Positions 58,430-64,000 of a DNA stretch of 64,000 nucleotides are shown one piece after another; positions within the stretch are counted from its first letter, which is position 1; each line of letters opens with the position of its first letter. The stretch comes from Acidobacteriota bacterium (GTDB lineage: Bacteria > Acidobacteriota > Terriglobia > Terriglobales > SCQP01). The position numbers and the translations under genes are program-made. Where the stretch lies: contig SCQP01000018.1 of the NCBI GenBank assembly GCA_004299485.1, positions 124,001-188,000 of the forward strand, read 5' to 3'. The notes under the pieces were generated by a model that had not been told where the DNA came from, did no database searches, and saw nothing but the letters and a program-made list of their open reading frames with translations.

Positions 58430-60516
58430 AGGTTCAGGGGATCGACGTCGAGGGTGAGGGCGGTGGCGGGAAAGTTTCGGGCGCGGGCAAAGGCGCGGAG
58501 CTCAGCCAGCAAGGCGTGGAGCGAGCGGCGGGATTCGGCTTTGAAGAGAAACTGAAAGCGATAGGCGTTTTTGGCGCGGGCCAGCAGCGCCGGTGAGGGC
58601 CCGAGAATGCGGATCGCGGGATAAGCGGCGGCGTGCTCGCGCAGAAATTGCCCGGCTTGCGTAGCGTAGGCCAGCACGCGGTCGTAGTCCCGGTGGCGGA
58701 GTTGTGCGACGGCGAGGGCAGCGAAGGGCGGGTAATGGAGCCAGCGGCGGAAGTTGGCTTCCTTCTCGTAAAAGGCGGCGAAATCGCCCGTTACGGCGGC
58801 TTCCACGGCGTAATGGCCGGCGTGAATGACCTGCAGCAGGACTTCGCCGGGTTCGGCGCCGCGGCCGGCGCGGCCGGCAACCTGCGTCAGCAACTGGAAC
58901 GTGCGCTCCGCGGCGCGGAAATCGGGAAACGCCAGCCCCAGGTCGGCGTGAAGCACGCCCACCAGCGTGACACCGGGCAAATCGTGGCCCTTGGCGATCA
59001 TCTGCGTGCCCACGAGAATGTCGAGCGCGCCCGCGCGGAATTTCGCCAGTGTCTGCTCGAAGTGGCGGCGGCTGCGGGCGGTGTCGCGGTCGAGCCGGGC
59101 AATGCGGGCCATGGGCCAAAGCGCCACCAGCGTCTCTTCGACTTTTTCGCTGCCGGAGCCGACGAAATACAAGTGCTCGCTGCCGCACGCCGGGCAAGTT
59201 TTGGGCGGTTCGACACTATAGCCACAGAGGTGGCAGAGCAGGCGCGCCGCACGTTTGTGATACGTCAATGCCAGCGAGCAGTCGCGGCACATGACGCTCG
59301 CGCCACAGGCGCGGCAGAGGACCACTGGGGCAAAACCGCGGCGATTGATAAGCAGCAGCGACTGCTGGCCGCGCTGCAGGCGATCCTCGATGGCCGCGCG
59401 CAATTCGGCCGAAAGCAATTCTTCGTGCTCGCCGCGGCGCCGTCCCGGCTGCGCCTCCTCCGCGCTCCTGCGGAACTCGGCGCCCATATCCACCAAACGC
59501 ACCGCCGGCAACGGGCGCTGCTCGACGCGCTCGGCGATGGTGAACAGGCGGTACTTGCCGGCGCGGGCGTGGGCGAAACTCTCCAGCGAAGGCGTTGCCG
59601 ATCCCAGCACGATGCGTGCCCTCGTGAGCTTGGCGCGCAGCACTGCCAGATCGCGGCCATGATAGCGGGGCGCTTCCTGCTGCTTGAAGCTGGCGTCGTG
59701 CTCCTCGTCGACCAGAATCAGTCCAAGTTTTTGCACTGGCGCGAACACCGCCGAGCGCGTGCCAATGGCGACGCGCGCTTCCCCGGACCGCAGCCGCTGC
59801 CAGTGCCGCGTCCGTTCGCCCTCCGCCAGCCCCGAATGCAAAACGGCGACCAGGCCAGGAAACGCAGCTTCGAAATCGGCAAACAGTGCGGGCGTGAGGC
59901 CGATTTCCGGAACCAGCAATAGTGCGGATTCCCCGCGTGCCAGCGCGGCTGCAATGGCGGCAATATAGACCGCGGTTTTGCCACTGCCGGTGACACCGTG
60001 CAACAGCAGCGGCCGGCAGTCGGCTCCGTCCTCAATCGCGGCCAGCGCGGCGCGCTGACTGGAGTTCAGGTTGGTAACGCGCGGGCGCGCTTCCCACGCG
60101 GGTGCGGCGGCGATAGCCGCGCGCCGCCGCCGCTTGGGTTCCTGATTCGAGCCCGGCGGCAAGGCGCAGCGCATGACCTCGCCGAGCGGCGCCTGATAGT
60201 AGGAGGCAGTCCAGCGGACCATCTCCAGCACCGGCGCCTCGACCGCTGGGGTTTCTTCCAGCACGGCACTGAGCGGGCGGATGCGGTCCGCAGGAAAATC
60301 CGCGGGCGGCGCGTCGCGCACGGCGACAATGACGCCGGTCATCGTGCGCGCGCCCCAGGGCGCGCGCACCCGCAGACCAGGCTGCAGTGTGCGCGCGCCA
60401 GCCAGCTCGACCGGGACCGAATAGGTGAAAGCACCGTCGAGCGGAACCGGCAGCGCCAGTTCCACGAACGCAGGAGCCAACGAATTATAGGCCTTTGACG
60501 GCGGCGATGATGGCAT
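58426..60516 (-). CDS. priA: Primosomal helicase PriA
   Basis: PriA restarts stalled replication forks by loading DnaB. The N-terminal 3'-DNA-binding domain (FVELALPVPLDGAFTYSVP) precedes Walker A LLHGVTGSGKTAVYIAAI, DEEHDASFKQQEAPRYHGRD, two zinc sites (CRACGASVMCRDC, CHLCG, CPACG) and the late TQMIAKGHDLPGVTLVGVL. The ATG at 60516 overlaps the upstream transketolase stop by 32 bp; an ATG at 60573 is also possible. Confidence 0.95.
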   Translation of the reverse strand: MPSSPPSKAYNSLAPAFVELALPVPLDGAFTYSVPVELAGARTLQPGLRVRAPWGARTMTGVIVAVRDAPPADFPADRIRPLSAVLEETPAVEAPVLEMVRWTASYYQAPLGEVMRCALPPGSNQEPKRRRRAAIAAAPAWEARPRVTNLNSSQRAALAAIEDGADCRPLLLHGVTGSGKTAVYIAAIAAALARGESALLLVPEIGLTPALFADFEAAFPGLVAVLHSGLAEGERTRHWQRLRSGEARVAIGTRSAVFAPVQKLGLILVDEEHDASFKQQEAPRYHGRDLAVLRAKLTRARIVLGSATPSLESFAHARAGKYRLFTIAERVEQRPLPAVRLVDMGAEFRRSAEEAQPGRRRGEHEELLSAELRAAIEDRLQRGQQSLLLINRRGFAPVVLCRACGASVMCRDCSLALTYHKRAARLLCHLCGYSVEPPKTCPACGSEHLYFVGSGSEKVEETLVALWPMARIARLDRDTARSRRHFEQTLAKFRAGALDILVGTQMIAKGHDLPGVTLVGVLHADLGLAFPDFRAAERTFQLLTQVAGRAGRGAEPGEVLLQVIHAGHYAVEAAVTGDFAAFYEKEANFRRWLHYPPFAALAVAQLRHRDYDRVLAYATQAGQFLREHAAAYPAIRILGPSPALLARAKNAYRFQFLFKAESRRSLHALLAELRAFARARNFPATALTLDVDPLNL

Positions 60517-62356
60517 CGGCGTCAATGCCGTAACGGTGCAATAATTCCTCGGGCTTGCCGCTGCGCGGCACACCGTTCACTGTCAGCCGGTGGACGCGCA
60601 CGCCCGCAGGCGAGACGGCCTCGCTGACGGCATCACCTATGCCGCCGGCCGAATAGTGGTCTTCGACAGTGATGAGGGTGTTGTTCGTGTCGCGGGCGGC
60701 AGCCAGCAGTGCTTCCGTATCGACCGGCCGCACGCTGAAAAGATCAATGACGCGAATGGCGATGGCTTCTTTTTGCAGCCGGTCGTAGGCGGCCAGCGCT
60801 TCCGTCAGGGTCACGCCGGCGGCGACGACGGTGACGCGATCCTGGGCGCTCTGCCGTAATACTTTGCATTTGCCGATGGCAAAGGGTTCGCTGTTTTCGT
60901 AGATCACCGCCGCCTTGGGACGGCCGGTGCGGACGTAGCAAAGTCCTTTCACCTCGGCGATCAGCGTGATCGCGCGCCAGGTGCTGACCGCATCAGTAGG
61001 GTACAGCACCACCGAATGCGGCAAGGCGCGGAAGAGAGAGAGATCTTCCAGTCCCATCTGCGAGCCGCCATCTTCGCCAATGGAAATGCCGGCGTGCGTG
61101 CCGACAAATTTCACGTTTGCCTGCGCTAGCCCGGCGAGGCGGATGAAGTCGGCCGCGCGCGTGAGGAAGCAGGCAAAGGTGGACACGAAGGGAATGCGGC
61201 CGGTGGTGGCAAAACCCATCGCCATGCCGGTCATGTTCTGCTCGGCAATGTAGCCTTCAAAGAACCGCTCGGGCTGCACCTTCTGGAAGTCCTGGGTGAA
61301 GGTCGAGTTTTCGACATCGCCATCAATGGCCACCAGGCGCTCGTCGCGCTGGCCGAGCGCGGCCAGGGCCTGGCCAAAGGCTTCGCGGGTGGCAAGCTGC
61401 TGGCCCAATTTGTAGTTGGGTTCGGGCGCCTTGCCGGAGGGCACGGGCAGCGGCGCCGGAGCCGGTGCGGGCTTGCGCGGCCAGGGCTTGTAGCCGTTGG
61501 GCACGGGACGAATCGCCGCGCGCAACTCAGACAGGGCGGCGTTGGCCTCCTCGCCTGCCTTCAAAGCTTTGCCGTGCCAGCCGTTCTTGTCCTCAATAAA
61601 GGCCACGCCCTTGCCCTTGAGCGTGCGCGCCAGCAGGACGGTGGGCTTGCCGCTGGTCTGTGCGGCGTTCGCAAATGCCGCACGAATCTGCGGCAGGTCA
61701 TGGCCGTCGAGCACAATCGCATTCCAGCCAAAGGCGTCCCAACGGCGGCGGTACACGTCCATGTCGTGCTGCAGCATGGTGGGCTGACTCTGGCCGAGGC
61801 GGTTGACGTCGACGATGGCGCAGAGGTTATCGACGTGGTAGAAGCTGGCAACCTTGGCCGCTTCCCACACCGATCCCTCTGAGGTTTCGCCATCCCCCAG
61901 CAAGGCGTAGGTGCGGTAGGAGGCGCCTGCCAGCCGTGCCTGCAAGGCCATACCGAGCGCCACCGGCAGTCCTTGCCCGAGGGATCCGGTGGGCACGGCG
62001 ACAAACGGCAGCTCCGGCGTGGGATGGCCCTCGAGGTCGGAATCCAGCTTGCGCAGCGTCAGCAGGTGCTCGCGCGGGTACAGGCCCAGCTCGGCCCAGA
62101 CGGAATAGAGCACGGGCGCAGCGTGGCCCTTGGACAGCACGAACTTGTCGTTGGCGGGGTCAGCGGGATGCACCGGATCGAGCCGCATGACTTCGAAAAA
62201 CAGCACCGCCAGTAAATCGGCCGCGGACATGGAACTGGTGGGATGGCCGCTGCCCGCCGCGGTCGTGGCTTCGATGGAGTCGATACGGAGCTGCGTGGCG
62301 AGATTGTGGAGCGCAAGATCAACTTCCTGCGCCGGATGAGTTTCTTTCACGGGCAT
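60485..62356 (-). CDS. tkt: Transketolase
   Basis: Transketolase transfers two-carbon units in the pentose phosphate pathway using thiamine diphosphate. The ThDP motif is LLGDGETSEGSVWEAAKVAS, with substrate-binding SGHPTSSMSAADLL and FVLSKGHAAPVLYS. The pyrimidine domain has FFEGYIAEQNMTGMAMGFA. The length of 623 with the animal-like spacing (no extra loop of the E. coli TktA type) suggests the shorter subfamily. A DXPS identity is unlikely because the DXPS-specific motifs are missing. Confidence 0.92.
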   Translation of the reverse strand: MPVKETHPAQEVDLALHNLATQLRIDSIEATTAAGSGHPTSSMSAADLLAVLFFEVMRLDPVHPADPANDKFVLSKGHAAPVLYSVWAELGLYPREHLLTLRKLDSDLEGHPTPELPFVAVPTGSLGQGLPVALGMALQARLAGASYRTYALLGDGETSEGSVWEAAKVASFYHVDNLCAIVDVNRLGQSQPTMLQHDMDVYRRRWDAFGWNAIVLDGHDLPQIRAAFANAAQTSGKPTVLLARTLKGKGVAFIEDKNGWHGKALKAGEEANAALSELRAAIRPVPNGYKPWPRKPAPAPAPLPVPSGKAPEPNYKLGQQLATREAFGQALAALGQRDERLVAIDGDVENSTFTQDFQKVQPERFFEGYIAEQNMTGMAMGFATTGRIPFVSTFACFLTRAADFIRLAGLAQANVKFVGTHAGISIGEDGGSQMGLEDLSLFRALPHSVVLYPTDAVSTWRAITLIAEVKGLCYVRTGRPKAAVIYENSEPFAIGKCKVLRQSAQDRVTVVAAGVTLTEALAAYDRLQKEAIAIRVIDLFSVRPVDTEALLAAARDTNNTLITVEDHYSAGGIGDAVSEAVSPAGVRVHRLTVNGVPRSGKPEELLHRYGIDADAIIAAVKGL

Positions 62357-62371
62357 GGCATTCTCCCTGGG

Positions 62372-63319
62372 TTAGCGGGCCAACACTGCCTCGGGCAGGA
62401 TGAAGCGCACATGCTCATCAATACCCTCGGTCTCTTCTACATGGGTAAATCCAAAACGCTCGCGCAGCGCGGCGACTACCTGCTGCACCAGCGACTCGGG
62501 CGCGGAGGCGCCGGCGGTCAACCCGACCGTGGTGACGCCTTCCAGCCAGGCAGGCGCAATGGCATCGGCGTCATCAATGCGGTGCGCGACGGTGCCGGCA
62601 TTGGCGGCGACTTCGACCAGACGCAGCGAGTTGGAACTATTTTCCGATCCCACCACCAGCACCAACTCCACGCGTGGCGCGATGCGCTTGAGGGCAGTCT
62701 GGCGGTTCTGGGTGGCATAACAAATGTCCTGCGCCTTGGGTGCCGCCACTAAAGGAAAACGCTGGCGCAGCCGGTCAATGATGGCGCGCGTCTCGTCCAG
62801 ACTGAGGGTCGTCTGAGTGAGGAAGGCGACGCGCGTGGGATCCGGAAGCTGCAGCGCATCGACCTGCTCGACGGTCTCCACCACGGGCGTACCTTCCGGT
62901 ACTTCCCCCAGCAGGCCGATGATCTCGTCATGATGCCGGTGGCCGATAATGACGATACTATAGCCGCGGCCGGTGTACTCCTGAGCCTCGCTGTGAACTT
63001 TGTTGACCAGCGGGCAGGTAGCGTCAATGACCTGGAGACCGCGTTCGCGGGCATCACGCCACATCTGCGGCGAGACGCCATGGGCGCTGAAGAAGGTGCG
63101 TGCCCCGCGCGGCACCGCAGCCAAATCCGGCACAAAGACTGCTCCGCTGGCCTCGAGACTGGCGATCACGGTACGGTTATGGACGATTTCTTTCAGTACG
63201 TAAATCGGCGGGCCAAACTTACGCAGGGCCACTTCCACCGCTTCGACGGCGCGCACCACGCCGGCGCAAAAGCCACGCGGTTTGAGAATCAAAATCGTCT
63301 TCGGGCGGTCGGCGGCCAT
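62372..63319 (-). CDS. ispH: 4-hydroxy-3-methylbut-2-enyl diphosphate reductase
   Basis: IspH is the last enzyme of the MEP isoprenoid pathway, with a [4Fe-4S] cluster held by three cysteines, here in PRGFCAGVVRAV, VIDATCPLVNKVH and AQDICYATQNRQ. The substrate-binding blocks YVLKEIVHNRTVI, FSAHGVSP and VVGSENSSNSLRLVEVA are present. The length is 315. It lies 15 bp upstream of the transketolase gene on the same strand. Confidence 0.96.
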   Translation of the reverse strand: MAADRPKTILILKPRGFCAGVVRAVEAVEVALRKFGPPIYVLKEIVHNRTVIASLEASGAVFVPDLAAVPRGARTFFSAHGVSPQMWRDARERGLQVIDATCPLVNKVHSEAQEYTGRGYSIVIIGHRHHDEIIGLLGEVPEGTPVVETVEQVDALQLPDPTRVAFLTQTTLSLDETRAIIDRLRQRFPLVAAPKAQDICYATQNRQTALKRIAPRVELVLVVGSENSSNSLRLVEVAANAGTVAHRIDDADAIAPAWLEGVTTVGLTAGASAPESLVQQVVAALRERFGFTHVEETEGIDEHVRFILPEAVLAR

Positions 63320-63358
63320 CCGTCATCATTTTAAGCCATCCGCGGCCAGCGCCCCCGC

Positions 63359-64000
63359 TCAGCGGTGTGGAATGACGGGCGGCTGTTTCTTTTTTGCCGG
63401 CAGCTTTTTCACGGGCTTCGCGGTCGTGTTAGCGTCCTGAATCACCAGCGTGGCTGGCGGTGGCGCCGGGGACGGGCGGGGTACGGCCAGATGCGTCGAG
63501 GCCGACGGGTGATGCGCGGCGTAATCGGCACTGCCGTGCACCTCGATCCAGGAACCGAGCTGATCGAGGCTCTGGCGCAGTTCATCGGTCGCCGAGCGCA
63601 ACGCTACGCCGCCGTCGTCGTCGTCATCCTTTGCCGGCAGCACCGCGGCGCTGCGCTGCGCGACCGCAAGCACGGCGTCGGCATCCTGATAAAGCCGGAA
63701 TGCAGCGCCAAGATTTTCTGGCGCGGCACGGAAGGCCTGCAACAAGCCTGGCATGGCTTGGGTAAGGTTACGCATGAGCGACGCTTGGCCGTCGGTAAGC
63801 GCCTGCTTTTCTCCCGTGGGCACATGAAGCTGGCTGGGATCGAGCGCACCGATTGCGGTCTGCAACGATTGCAGCGACTCGCCGAGCTGCAGCGCAATTC
63901 CCTGACCGGTCAGGTTAGATGCAACCGAAGGAGCCTGCGCCCGCGCTAAGCCAAAGCTCAGGGCCGCAGCAATGAACAACGTCGTCGACCACGATCCAAC
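63359..64000 (-). CDS. Exported hypothetical protein, 5' end near or beyond the window edge
   Basis: The frame is open to the right edge; a TTG at 63979 would give a signal-peptide start (LFIAAALSFGLARAQA). The mature part is helical (LQLGESLQSLQTAIGALDPS, LMRNLTQAMPGLLQAFRAAP), with an acidic run KDDDDDGG and a basic Pro-rich tail (KKLPAKKKQPPVIPHR). No family is recognised. The true start may lie outside the window. Confidence 0.55.
   Translation of the reverse strand, partial: VGSWSTTLFIAAALSFGLARAQAPSVASNLTGQGIALQLGESLQSLQTAIGALDPSQLHVPTGEKQALTDGQASLMRNLTQAMPGLLQAFRAAPENLGAAFRLYQDADAVLAVAQRSAAVLPAKDDDDDGGVALRSATDELRQSLDQLGSWIEVHGSADYAAHHPSASTHLAVPRPSPAPPPATLVIQDANTTAKPVKKLPAKKKQPPVIPHR

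Noticed and set aside
1-64000. CRISPR array, complete IS transposase or prophage genes
   Set aside because: No regularly spaced direct repeats, DDE/HUH transposase, integrase or phage structural motifs were seen on either strand.

Overview
The window is GC-rich (by eye about 65 percent), densely coded bacterial chromosome. Several features fit Acidobacteriota: a VWFA-related secreted protein, paired TonB-C proteins with a conserved N-terminal motif, a small c-type cytochrome of a type I associate with acidobacteria, a Kdo transferase implying an LPS outer membrane, and a two-domain ThyX-like protein. This assignment rests on remembered family distribution, not on an rRNA or a database search. 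I saw no rRNA, tRNA, CRISPR array or complete insertion sequence.

Layout. 1-14.1 kb: diguanylate cyclase, rsmB, a ThyX-like gene, an EF-G paralogue with an AhpD-like and a cytochrome gene, a UvrD/PcrA helicase, waaA, a TPR protein and a rhodanese. 14.1-22.7 kb: a vapBC remnant, a TauE/DUF1634 exporter pair, an AbrB-like gene, dnaB, a RelE remnant, a rhomboid protease, a cyclophilin, trxB, a truncated ATPase and an M24 peptidase. 22.7-36.1 kb: accB-accC-thiE, two APC permeases, a Fur-family regulator, an RsbU-type phosphatase, maf and two glycosyltransferases. 36.1-39.2 kb: broken genes (nucleotidyltransferase, PadR) and two TonB-C genes. 39.2-44.8 kb: an island of visibly lower GC. It holds an E2-E1 fusion with a JAMM protease and two tiny upstream genes, a divergent XRE/ImmA regulator pair, and a DUF6932-like nucleotidyltransferase with an unrecognised partner. 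45.3-64 kb: ileS-lspA-lgt, a VapBC module, rluD, der, ssb, HU, an M50 protease, priA, transketolase and ispH.

Two things stand out. First, a dispersed element of 110-111 bp occurs seven times, always at the same length, plus two short right-end remnants. Four copies lie in frame inside recognisable genes: vapB remnant, M24 peptidase, thiE and M50 protease. Removing exactly 111 bp restores a normal family sequence. The host genes read the element in at least three different frames, so it behaves like a protein-tolerated mobile repeat, comparable in concept to Rickettsia palindromic elements.

Second, the low-GC island looks like a defence locus built on ubiquitin-like conjugation and deconjugation chemistry. 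It has no recognisable CD-NTase or ubiquitin-like protein. The best modifier or target candidate is a 42-residue proline-rich peptide ending in glycine, encoded immediately upstream of and overlapping the E2-E1 gene.
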